Positions 26,830 to 39,017 of a stretch of 64,000 bases of DNA are shown here, piece after piece; within the stretch, counting starts at the first letter, position 1; every line of letters begins with the position of its first letter. Origin of the DNA: Hemibagrus wyckioides (taxonomy: Eukaryota; Chordata; Actinopteri; Siluriformes; Bagridae); contig NC_080711.1 of assembly GCF_019097595.1 (NCBI RefSeq), positions 9,515,928 through 9,579,927 on the forward strand, given 5' to 3'. The notes beneath the pieces were generated by a model. The model was not told where the DNA came from and ran no database searches. It saw only the letters and a program-made list of their open reading frames with translations. Position numbers and translations under genes: made by a program.

Positions 26830-28859
26830 ATACTAAAATAATGTGGGAAAGTTTTTGCCCACTTTTTAAAGGTTTTGTGCCTGCAAAGATCATGCTAGTA
26901 CAGTTTATCAAATAAAGCAGTAAAGACAGTCAACCTACCTAAAGATCTCTGCAAACTAAGTATAACATGACAGGATTACTCATTTTGAATATCAGGCTAT
27001 GATCATGTTGTTAAATAGCTACATAACCGAATGCACATAAGCCTAATCAGTTCGGTTTGTTATCAGATACTGACTCTCAAATTGTCCAGGATGCTTTTAT
27101 GCCTTCTTGAGTCTGGGGGAAAGATTATAAAGCAACCATTTTAATCATAATTCTTAAGATGATTAAGATTTCCTAGGCTCAGTAGAGTTTCCAAGACTCT
27201 AGCCTTAATATATTTGCCACTTAAAAGCTTTTCCTTTTTTTATTTAAATATATGCATATCAAGTATGAGACATGATATTAGAATATTATTTTGCAGACAG
27301 TCTCAACAGATCTTAAACAGAGAGTGCAGTTTATGATCTGGCATAGACTTTTATCGTTTATCTTTTATCCTTCCTTCATTGCACTTACCAAATCATGTGA
27401 CCAAGAACAGGCTGAGTTAGGCTAAGGGGGTGAGCAGCATCCATAATGACAAAGTGTTTGTTTTAATCAGACTGGCTAGGACAAAGCTAATACACTCCTG
27501 CGTGACTGCTGAAATGGGCAAAGGAGTGGGACAATGTCTAGTTAAAATCAACAAGAATAAGTGAGAGAAAGCTAGATAGATAGACGGGGGTGAAAAGAGA
27601 GATGGTGGAAGTGAGTAAGATTTAGTTTTAAGAGTCATATAGGCTCAGTGTTAGGCCAAATTATTATGTAAAAATATAAAGAAAAGGGAAATGTAATGTG
27701 AATGATAAACCACCGTCAAGGTAACTTTATAATATATAATAAATAAAATTAAAAATGAGACATGCAGACTACACTAGAAAACAAATATCCCATACAATTT
27801 AACACTTCATATTGAGTGTGTTTTTGTAAACATTTAATTGTGCAACATTTCTACCTTCATTTAAAAATCATGAGATGCAAATTGCCCACCTGAAACTTTA
27901 GCTCAGGTTAGTTTAGTTCTTTATTCATATTCTTTTTGTGGTGCAAAACACTGCCTCACATACATCGGAAACTGGGGGGGGGGGTACACAAATACACTTT
28001 TAACAGAATGCGAAGTAAAATTAATGAAGAGAAACTAATCACAAAGCAATCGTAGTAGAATAAATAACAATAATGTTAAAGCTGTTTCCTTATTACAATA
28101 GCACCGTCGTATTTCAAGAGGTCCATATTAATACGAAAGAACTGCAAGCCTTCATTCGGCATCTGAGAATTTCCAGTGTTAGCAGTCAAATTAAATAATA
28201 TGAAAATTAAATACGAAAAGTAAAACAGTATTGTTGTTGTGTGTATGTGTTGCGTGTGATTTGTTAAGTGGTTGTGACTTTAATATTGTTTTATGTTTAA
28301 TAATCCAGAAATCCTGGAAACACTGTTTAACACTGAACATGAGTTATGTCTATATTCCCTTCTCTCTTCCTTTATTCTCTCCCTTTCTCTTTTGAATGAA
28401 TGGATGAATGACAACACTACTGTTAATCTATGTCTAGCTCACAACTGGATCATGTGAAGCTGTCCAGTATGTCTCATCACGGACATATCTGTACTGTGTG
28501 CTATGTTCTACAGATATGACTACACACTATCAGTAAAAGAGTTTCCTCCAGGTTTCTTCGCTTAGTTAAAATCCTCAGCTTCTTAAAGGTGCTCTATCTT
28601 GCATGATGTGGTTTTAAGGTTTCCCCCACAGGGAAAGGAAGAGGTAAAGGGTCCAAGATGGGACCTGGAAATTTATGAAACAGAAACTACTCAAACTAGC
28701 TCTGGTGATTAAGGTTAGAAGAGACACTTATTACGTCAGTTGGATAGAATATGAGCTGGATGGGAGCTTTCTGTATTTCTGTATGTCTCCCTTACGACAA
28801 GTTTCAGCACCAGTCTTTATTATTAAGAAACTTCTAGGAGAGCATTAAGTCTGCTTAAT
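26830..28859. other. Gene-free stretch
   Basis: AT-rich intergenic sequence with a G9 run near 27974. Nothing coding recognised. Confidence 0.45.
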
Positions 28860-29560
28860 TATTTAGATCCTCCAGACCACTATTTCTAATCTATAGAGAA
28901 TATAAGATGGACTTTATTCCAATTTAATTTGAGACTAGTCTTTCCATTCCCCAGATAATCTAAGCCACTCTTTATCAGTCCAGAGAACATTCCAGATATC
29001 ATTTCCACAGTACAGCACTTCTAATCCAGAAGCCACTTGAAGGAACTACATGGGTAGGATTTTTATTGAATCTCTTCCATTTCAGTTTCTCTAGACCCGT
29101 GTTTCCATTCCACTGAGTTCTAGATCAGTCTTTCCTGTTTCTTTTTCAGAGATCTTCTCCAGACCCATTTTTTATTTCCAGACAGCATTTAGTTCAAAAT
29201 CTACTCAACAGATCTCCTAAACCAGGCTTTTCCATTTGCACAAGCTTTGTAGCATTTTCTAAGAATTCTTGGTAGCTTCTAGATCAGTCTTTGCTTTTTT
29301 CTGTGCATTTCCACAGACCAGTCCCATTCATTCCAATAATCTTCTAAAGTCCAGTGTTTGTTTGTTTTTCATTCCAGACTTTTAGGCAAGTCTCTTTTCT
29401 CCCCTAAAAGTTCCAGTGACACATTCCCATGCCCACTCTCTCAGTTTCATTCTTCCACAGAGTCATGGCAAGTTTCCAACTGGGAGCATAACCTAAGAAA
29501 AGGACATCTGAGCAGTTTTGTCGAGTCCGTCTTTATCCAGGGCAAACCTTCTTAATGTCT
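28860..29560. repeat. pdgfb: Degenerate tandem-like tract downstream of pdgfb
   Basis: Recurrent short phrases (TCTAGATCAGTCTTT, CCATTCCA, TCCAGACC, TTTCCA) return at irregular 50-80 bp intervals on the + strand. It may be an old decayed minisatellite. It lies 440-1140 nt beyond the pdgfb stop, so it may fall within a long 3' UTR. Confidence 0.4.
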
Positions 29561-29999
29561 TCTGTCCCCTTTAATAATATCACTGTTATTTATATCAAGG
29601 GAATATGGTAGGAATGTAGCTCTGCCTCTCTGCCAAGTGCAGACTCTCCCAGAAACTGAGGATGAGGATTAGTACTAGAGGCTGTGGATCTCCATGGAAT
29701 GGAAGACATGAATAAATTATATTATTCAGGATAGTGCAACAATTTGGACAGGTACTGCGCCTTAAACATCTGTGAGAGAGAAAACAGAAAAAGAGAGGAA
29801 TTACATACGTGATGGCTCATCACACTTCATAATAATATTCAGTGTATGGGCATATACTCTTAGAAAACAGGCTTCCTCAAGTGTTCTTTGGATTGTTAAC
29901 TATTCTAGCTTTCTAGTACAACTGGAAGGCTTTAGAGAGAAACCTTTGTTTCTAGGAGTAAAGCATAAATGGGTGTGTTGTGTACCTCACCTATACATG

Positions 30000-30133
30000 C
30001 TACATGAGCATGGCCCTCATGACGGCCTTGCTTATGCGGTTGCGGTGCTTCCTCAATCTCTTTGGTGGACGAGGCGGCCGTTGGGGGTGTATATGTGGAG
30101 TGGACACTTTGACTGGGGTAGGTGTTCTGCTTT
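30000..30133 (-). CDS. pdgfb: pdgfb exon 6, basic retention motif
   Basis: Two bases complete a Glu codon, then 43 residues and TAG. The start [11 protein letters not shown] aligns with the beginning of mammalian exon 6 (AKTPQTRVTIRT), and [15 protein letters not shown] aligns with the heparan-sulphate-binding retention stretch. The acceptor follows a TGTC-repeat polypyrimidine tract. A second CAG acceptor 21 nt downstream (exon start 30112) keeps the same frame and would drop seven residues. The final residues are hydrophobic (AVMRAMLM). Confidence 0.85.
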
Positions 30134-33100
30134 CTAGACAGACAGACAGACAGACAGATAATTAACAGATTAAAATATGTTCTAAATGTTTAATATTAGC
30201 TATGAGTACACTTATGACTAATGCACATTACAAGAACCTGAAAACCGCTAATCTGCTCAGTCTACATGACTTGACAGGACGGTTTAGTTGGATAAATGTG
30301 AGAGGTGAGGATGATCTGCTCTGCAAAGAGTACTTGTGGTATTGTGTAAAAATGAGTAGCTATTTTTTATACTATGCACCACCAGGAATCATGTCATGTC
30401 TATTTTGCTTTTATTTGTTTACCTTTTGCCCTATCTGCCCTATGTGGTTCATTTGTGTTGCAGAAAATCCAACACACTTGAAACTATAGTGAGAAACTTG
30501 TATTGAAGATCTGTCGCATTACATGAATGGTTGCCATGGAAGCACACAAGAGGTTATCTCCAAATTGGTGGTGACGTAGTCACTATGCCCCAGAATTCAT
30601 TGAATGTGGAATGTCTGCTATATTGTCATGTTTGTGTGTTGTTACCTGTCCGTTGTGTAGTTGTGTGGGTTTGCTGAGGTCTGTGGTGCATCTGGTGCTG
30701 TTTTTGGTCCTCGTGTTGACTGTGTTGTTGTGCTTTCAGGACAATTTTGTGCTTTTCTTCATCAAGACGCTTGTGAAGTAACAGCAGCTCTTCTTTCTCA
30801 TCCTCTAAAGCCTTTCTTTGCTTCAGCAAAGTGGATGTGCTTTTGGTCTCCTCTCGAGTGCTCTCTAGCTCTGGGGTGTCATTTCCTTTAATCCTTGTAC
30901 TAGGTTCTTGCTTTTGATTTGTGTTCTCTGTAGGTTTAGTCTGATTGCTCTGGCCAACGGGTGCTTCGCTGTGCAGCTGATTCTGGTTGGTCTCTGTTCG
31001 GGAAGTCGTTCCATTTCTGCTTGCTTGATTGCTCCCAATACGCTTGCTGTGGCCTGCACATTGTATTACCTCCGGTTTATGCGGAGGAATCTGATTGGTT
31101 ATTTCAGTTGGACGGACTCCATTTACTAATGACTGATTACTAAGCCTGTTATCATTTTTTGTACTATTTAACTGCATTTCTTTGGCTTCTTTCTCTCTCA
31201 CTCTCTCTCTTGCCCTAGTTCCATTGTGTAGTAGTAAACCTGCATCTTCTGTCAGTCTCTCAAAAGACAAGCTATTGCTGCTGTTGGAGCTGGTGTTATA
31301 CTTTCTCCTATCTCCAAGGAAATGACCTCTGCTCTTTCCGTGGTGCGTCTTATTATGGCTCCAGGCATCCTGTCCATTTTCTAGAGGCAGCCAGCTGTGG
31401 CTTAGCAGATCCTCCAGTTTAAGCCTCTGGTTGGGTTTAAGCTCATCTCTCCGGTGAAGCTCATCTTTATAGCGAGGTTTCCCTGAGCGATCTCTGGCTT
31501 CTTGTTTGTGTGCAGTAGACTTTCGGCGGGAGGCTGGACGGGGAGCAGGCTGACAGCGGCACTCCTTGTGATCGTTAACTGAGACTACGGCTTTATTATA
31601 AACTGGCCGCATGTTCACATACTCGATCTTCATCACCTAGACAAGAGTAGGGAATGAGTGAGGCTTCGCATTACGATGTTATAATAAAAGTCACTGCACA
31701 ATGATAAATACAGTAACACTGTGTTACTGTAGTTTTGGGGAAGGGATGTATTACAAGTGCAAAAGTGGATGGTTTTATGACTGTACATTTATTGATATAC
31801 AGACAATGTGCTTTGAGCACTAGAGCAAAGTGAGCATTAGTATGCATGTTTAAATAGAGGCAAATGCATCATGGATAAAATGACTATTTACTTCATATTA
31901 AATTCATGATTATTAATTATTTTTTAGATAAGTTTTTCAATATAGGCAGGAACCACATGTTTAAATGTGTGTGTGTGTGTGTGTGTGTGTGTTTGTGTGT
32001 GTGTACCTGTAGATAGCGTGTGTGAGTGAGTACAGCTACACACTTAAGGTTTTTTGTGTTGCAGCATCCAGAGCATCTCTGCACTTCCACACATGGTGGC
32101 CATAGCAGAAAGTTAGCATTGCTACGGTCCAGCATAGAGCGAGTGACCTCCATGACCTCTGTCCTCACCTTACACTGGGCTTGCTGTGCTGGCTGGGCAT
32201 CTGCAGAGAAAAACACAGGGATATTACAAATGCTTATGCAACAAGCCACCTGATTAACTGCGGATCTGAACATTATTAAAGTTAAAGTGAGCTGCCGATG
32301 CTGATGAAGTTAGAAAACAGGACTCTCTGAGGACAAGCTCTTTCAGTTAGAGATGTAGCCAGTGGGTATAACAGATGCTACAAGTACTTCAGAATAAATT
32401 TTGTGCTGTGAGTTGTCTTAAAAAGAGCTCACTCAGCACTGGCGCTAACGTCCTGCCACATTACACGGACACTCCACATTTTTCTCTGTCGAGACAGGGA
32501 CAGTGATTTGATACAGCTGCCTGGAAACAACCTCTACCTCAGTGAGTGACAGGTTTGATTTGCTGATTCAGAGAATGAGGTAACGATGCTTAGTGTGATG
32601 GAGAGGCTATTATCACTGAGATGAAGGCACCAGTCTCTCTCACACACACACACACACACGATTGCACAAGCACATACACACTCGCACACAGAACTATCAG
32701 TCAAGCAGGCAGCTAGCTGGCATCAGTCATCAGCTTAGATCCAAATGGATTTTAAAAACAACATCCAAGGATTCTGCATAAGATTTATTGTCAGCCATCT
32801 CAGTGATTTATAACTGCCAGACAAAATTGTAATCAGTAGCTTAAAAAAGTGAGGGAAAACTGTGAAATTGAAAGAGAGAGCAACAGCAGCAGAGAAAGAA
32901 AAACAAGATATAAATAACAATCTGTCGGAAATTTACCCAGAAGGCTCCTTGGCAGCCGATTGTTGGTATTGTTGGCATAGTCGCTCTCTGGATCGTCATC
33001 TGCAATAAAAATAATAATAATAATAATAACAATAATAACAATAAATATGAATTCCATATAGGTGTGAGTGATGTCATCTCTACAACATTTATTATGACTT

Positions 33101-33180
33101 CTCGTTAGTCTGCATGTCCTTCGTCAGTTAGCACTTGTACAATATTTCCAAACATCTGTTATAATCTGTCTCTCTGGTTC

Positions 33181-33215
<35 letters not shown>

Positions 33216-35612
33216 AGATGGCTTATGCTACGTTCACACATAGCAACAAAGTGAACAGAGAGTTTATTTTCAATGAGAGCAACATAAAAAGAAAGTGACT
33301 AGATGTCCAGCGAAGCAATAAAGTTGAAGAAAGTGTAACTTTATGCAAATATGGAGCAACTTGCTCCATAAGTAAGTAATTAGCCCTTATTTGTATATCC
33401 CATCCTTGAAGGGTTGCGGTCAGACTGCAGGGTCAGCCATGATGCAGCACCCCTGGAGCAAGGGAGGATGAAGGCCCAACAGTGGTAGCTTGGGGGTTGA
33501 ACCCCGATCTTCTGAGCAACAACCCAGAGCCTTAACCACTTGAGCTACCGCTACCCCTGTAGCAACTAGCAATGGAAGTGAAGACAATCGAGCACATGTG
33601 ATCCGTGGTAAAGAGCACACACTGCTTCACCTTAATCCCGTATGATATAATACTTATATACACTGCTGAATTTTATACACAAACACCAAATGTTTTATTT
33701 TAGCTGCAACATTGCAATTGATTCGTTGTCTCGTGGAATGCTAATTGTGCCACCCACTGATAAAAGTTATTACCATAGCAACCAGTTTTAGGAAAACTGA
33801 CATAGAGCAACTGGAGACAAAATCACTGTATGTATTAATGAAGCCTTATATAATCTGCCTATAATCTGCTTTCATAAATCTATTAGGGAAACACTTTATT
33901 TGAGAAGTGAACAATGAATGATACCGGTATCGTAGTGTGAAATCTTAAAGGGACAGTGGATGAATCATTCATAGTAAAATAATAAGCTAATAAGTTTAGG
34001 GTTATAAGCAACCAGAATGATAACCTAAGAAAAAAACATAAAGAAGAGCACAGAGTAACAAAGCGACTCCATCTACATGAGAAAATGGTGTGTGTGAGGT
34101 AAAAGAAGAAGAGTAATAAAACACAATGAGGGTAAATATTTACGTGTGGTAGGACTTCATAATGAAGTTTTTTTTTTTTTCGTGTATACCTATACTTTTT
34201 ATCCATTTATAGTGACATTTAATTTTGTGGAATGTCCCTGAAGCAAGTTAGATCTTGGTATCATTCCAGCTTATAAAGACTCATCCTCTCAGCAACCTCT
34301 AGAGCTTCAGTATCTCTGTAACTGTGTACGATTATTGGTTAAATTATGTGGAATATCCACCGTACAACTGTGAATGAGTTGTTATTACAGAAACCTGTGA
34401 TTTGTCTTGCAGCAGGAAGTACTCTCCAAGCTGCTGTTATGGGAAATTAAGCAAAGCGTGTTAATGTAATGATCAAAATAGCATGAAATATTAGACTTTA
34501 CTAGATGCATTTTACGTTTCAAAAACAAAAACAGTTATGTTGAAGTGAGAATAAATGCCATAACTGTACGTCTTTTTCAGAACAAATGCCAAAATGCTTG
34601 GGTACCAAAATGACAAGATGGCTTTGCTTTCAAAAGGCACACAGACAAAAAGTAACAAAGCCATTGGACTTGCTCATGAGAGAAAAAAATTTGGTTACTA
34701 AATTAAAATATATGTATAGACATGAATAGACCGGTTTGATAAGGTCTTTAAAAAATGATGAATTTGAAAGGAGCAGATTTACCTACGGAGTCAGAGAGCA
34801 GAAGTAGCTGCAGATCTTCTGTAGAGGAGACCGAGCCGCTCTTCATCAGCTCAGCCAGAGCTACGGGGAGAGGATCCCTCTGAAAGAGAGAGAGAGAGGG
34901 AGAGAGAGAGAGATTTCTTGTTAACACATTGTATAACTAAAGCATTGTCTAAAGCCCTAAATTGAACAGAAGTGTTTGTGTTTGCTATTCTGTGGATATC
35001 TGTGTGTGTTTTGGGTTGTGTGTACATGCACGTGTGTAAAGGTAACTAGAGGAAGCTGGTTTGTCTCAGTGCTTGTAGCTGGACAAGGACTCTGTTCACA
35101 GCATGGGTCCAGACAGAGGCCACTGGGTGGCTATTACTTTTACTCATATGGCAGCACTTAATGGAGACACAGGACAGGAAAAGGGGGCAGGAAGGAAGTG
35201 GGGGATGGAGAGATGAAGAATTGAAGGGATATCATTGAGAGATATCTGTGAAGTAAGAAAGAGGGAGAGATGAAGAGGACTGGCTTCTAAATCACTGATA
35301 TGCCTGATTTATTACTTCACAAGTGCAAGTAGAAGCAGCATACAGCGCCATGATCCCTTTTTTCCTTATCTCTTTATCTCAGCGCTGTGGTCCTGAGTGC
35401 TCATAATTGCTGTTGTCCATTAAAACCTGTTGACACTTCAGCTTCAGGCATGTGCCCATGTGGGGCTCAGACAGGTCATTCAACTGCTTGAAAACAAAAA
35501 GCTCCATAGACTCATAGGCACTACTTTAATATTTGGGTGCTGAGACTACCTATCAGTAATTTGAGTCTTCAGTTAGTAATTACTGATTAAAATGAATGAA
35601 TAAGTGTATGTA

Positions 35613-35675
<63 letters not shown>

Positions 35676-38600
35676 ACAAACAAACAAACTATTTTTGACT
35701 GTGATTAATATACAGAATATAGACATAACAGCTGCTTCATTGGCAGGTTGATTTACTGGACTTCATTATTTTGGTCATCAAAAGTTAAGATAATTTCTAT
35801 TTTTAAAAAATAGAACTCAACAGAACTATAAAATATCAATTAAATATAAAAATAAATATTCAAATCAATATCAATATCAAATAAATATAGCTCTGCAAAG
35901 TCACTAAGATATGATTTTTCTATTTTTGTGAAAATTTCCCTTTATTTTCTCAATAATTTCATCTTTGTCAATTCCCCTCACCTGCCAGCTCGCCCCTATC
36001 AGGGAGGGTGAGGGCTAACACAAAGCACATAAGACACACAAATCCAGCCAAGTGCAGATATTCTAACTACTGCTTATGCTTATATTAAGTCACAATGCAT
36101 TATAACACACACAGGGATGAAAGCGATGTCCACCCTCTTCCACATACATGAGCTGATAAACTGATGATTGGTTAATGTCACTGTGATTGACAGGAGAGAT
36201 CATCAGGATACAAACTCACTCTCTGGAAGCAAGAGCAAAGGCTTTTCTGTTGGGAGATTCAGTAGTCCCAATTTGCTTATTTTAAGCACAATTTTCTCTG
36301 TTACTAGATGATAACAAAGAGCACTGGTGGCTCAGTGGTAGGTTTCTTGCCCTACCATGTGGAAGGCCCGGGTTTGATTGTGCCCAGGTTCAGTGCCTAA
36401 AACCCAGCCACTGGATGCAGTGGCGGTCCCAAGCCCAGATAAAAGTAGGAGGATTGCATCAGGAAGGGCATTCAGCATAAAACCTGTGCCAAGTTGTTGT
36501 GCGGTCCACTGTGGCGACCCCTCACACGTAGGGAGCAGCCGAAAGATCAACAACTACTAGATGATACCAAGTGGTCACCAGCTACGTGTGAGTTAGTACA
36601 AACTGGATAACATCATCTAAATTATTAATACATATCATTAGAGAGCATTCACTAGCTAGGTGTCAGCTGTGATCTTCTGGATAAATATTCATTATACAAT
36701 ACATCACATTATATTTATTTATATGTTTACATTATACATATATTGTTAAAGTAAAAAATTAAAAATATTAAAGAAATATATATAATATAATATTAGGATG
36801 TTAATATTATATTATATATATTTTTTATATTTTTATATATAATGTAAATATATAAATAAATATAATGTGATGTTTTGTATTATGAATATGTATATTGTAA
36901 ATTGTATTTTTATTGTAATTTAATTATTATTCTATTTTATTTTTATGATGCAGACAGTCTGACGTTGCACTGTGTATGGTTGTGACGAATAAAAATTTTA
37001 ATTTAAAGTTTCAGGTTAAATGGTGATTTCTTATAAAAATCAAACACTGTTTATTTTAGTATATCTTATAGCATGTCTGTCCAGTAGTGTGCAATAAAAT
37101 AATACGACTATGTAACATGATATTTCCCTGATTGTTTAGTTGAGATCAGTTTTAGTATATATGCCTTTTTGTTTGTACTTATTTTTAGAACTAGACTGAG
37201 ACACTCAGGTCCTGAAACCCTGGATGTATTAAAAATAGAAGGCTGGAAATTCTGTATATGGCATCTATTATTTCATTTTCTTTTAGAAATGAGACAATGT
37301 ACATCCTGTAGCTGATGCTGTAAAAGGACAGTTATGTAGGTAGACGAGAATAGAGGGGAGAAAAGGGTCAAGTAGTAACTGGCTTATTTTAAAACTGCAC
37401 TTATAAGAAAAAGACTTTTGGGAGAAAAAACAATGTACTTATTATAGTAGCATATATAAATGCCAAATGATAGAAATGCTATTGCTGATTCTTATTAGAA
37501 TGTGGGCAGAAATATTTAAGCATTGCATTCAATATTCTCAGGAAAAGGTCCTGAGTTGGCACACATCATGCCATGTACTTTTGTGTACACTGTGGTTGCT
37601 ATCTAATTATTTTGGTATCTGAGTAGGAAAATAATTTACATAAGCACTTCACTATTAGAGAACAACACACATATTAATAACCTCATCTTTTACTGCCTGC
37701 TCACACACACACGAGTTTATCAAACTAAACATACTGTACATGCTAATCCCTAATGTAAGTCTCTTTGAATAAAAGCGTCTGTTTAATATGTAAACACATG
37801 TACACAAGACATCGGAATGGACAAAACCAAACTGAATTACACTGTATTATGTATGGCCCATTGAATCTGAATTTGTTTTGGAGCAATTTGTGCCAGTCAC
37901 TCTAATTCAGATATGATTATTTCGGAGTGGAGTCTACTGCGCTTGTAGAGGAACAATGGGGTGCATGCTGTGAGGAAAAAAGTACTGAGGAAGGATCATT
38001 ATATTTAGATATGGAGCATGGACATACACAGAACACATTCCCATATAAACCACAGCAATATACCATCAAATATTACTCATGTTTTCACCTGGTTAAAGCT
38101 GGATTTTGAAATCAGGACGTTTTCATATACTCTCTGGATGAATGTTCTCTTCTCAGCACATCCCTGGTAATAAAAGTTTTGTTGTTGTTTTTTTTTTTTC
38201 ACATGGAATTTCCCCTTTAGCATCTATGCTGCAATTCACCACTTTGATTGAACATGAATTAAGCAACCACCAAATTCATACACAGGAGCTGACATATATA
38301 TATATATATATATATACTTACTAAACATACCCACATTTAATTTCAGTCACTGTACCGCATAATTTGTCTTTCCACTAAGCTTCTTCCAACCATAAAAAAG
38401 TATGTTCTTACTAGGGGGACTTCCTAAAAGTTCACCTCAAAGTGCAGAAGCATTTGTAGTTAAAGAGGCAAAATACACACTGCCTGCAGCCACTGGATCT
38501 GCCTTAACGATGAAAAAAGGCATGTCGTTTTTAGGGTTAGGGTTAGGGTTACACAATTCCTCCTCAATCAGCCACACTGTAACAAAACTCCAGTTACAAG

Positions 38601-38984
38601 ACTCACTCCAGAGTTCTGAAAGAATAAAATTCACAGGCAAGACCAACAAATCATACGGCTCTTCATAAAAATGTCTTCTGTGGTATGGGGAAATGTGTAT
38701 ATTCTGATTTCACCTGATACTCCCATAAACCTTGTGGTGAGTACCTGTCACTCAAGTCTTATAGACTGTCATCTAATAAATGTGGTTACATATCCCATTA
38801 CATACAGAATTGTATACAAACTCATTTAACAGAGTGAAATGAAGCAAAACAAGGTTCACAGGGACTCACAGGTTCCTCAGTGTAAACAGACATTTCCTTG
38901 GCATAGCTGAAAGAATGGCCGTCGTTGTATTGTGAGGCAGAAGTGACAGAGGCATGGATTAAATTGCTCCTGGACCCCATTTGC

Positions 38985-39017
<33 letters not shown>

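Noticed and set aside
30626..31636. Ending pdgfb at the exon 5 TGA as the main form
   Set aside because: A strong phase-1 donor just before the stop joins exactly in frame to a typical PDGFB exon 6, so the spliced form is preferred and the stop is kept only as a possible isoform.
33380..33558. tRNA gene on the - strand
   Set aside because: A and B boxes are present but no acceptor stem or cloverleaf 3' half; it is a SINE head. The same applies to the other SINE copies.
38531..38551. Interstitial telomere marking a chromosome fusion
   Set aside because: Only three and a half TTAGGG units, which arise easily by chance or slippage.
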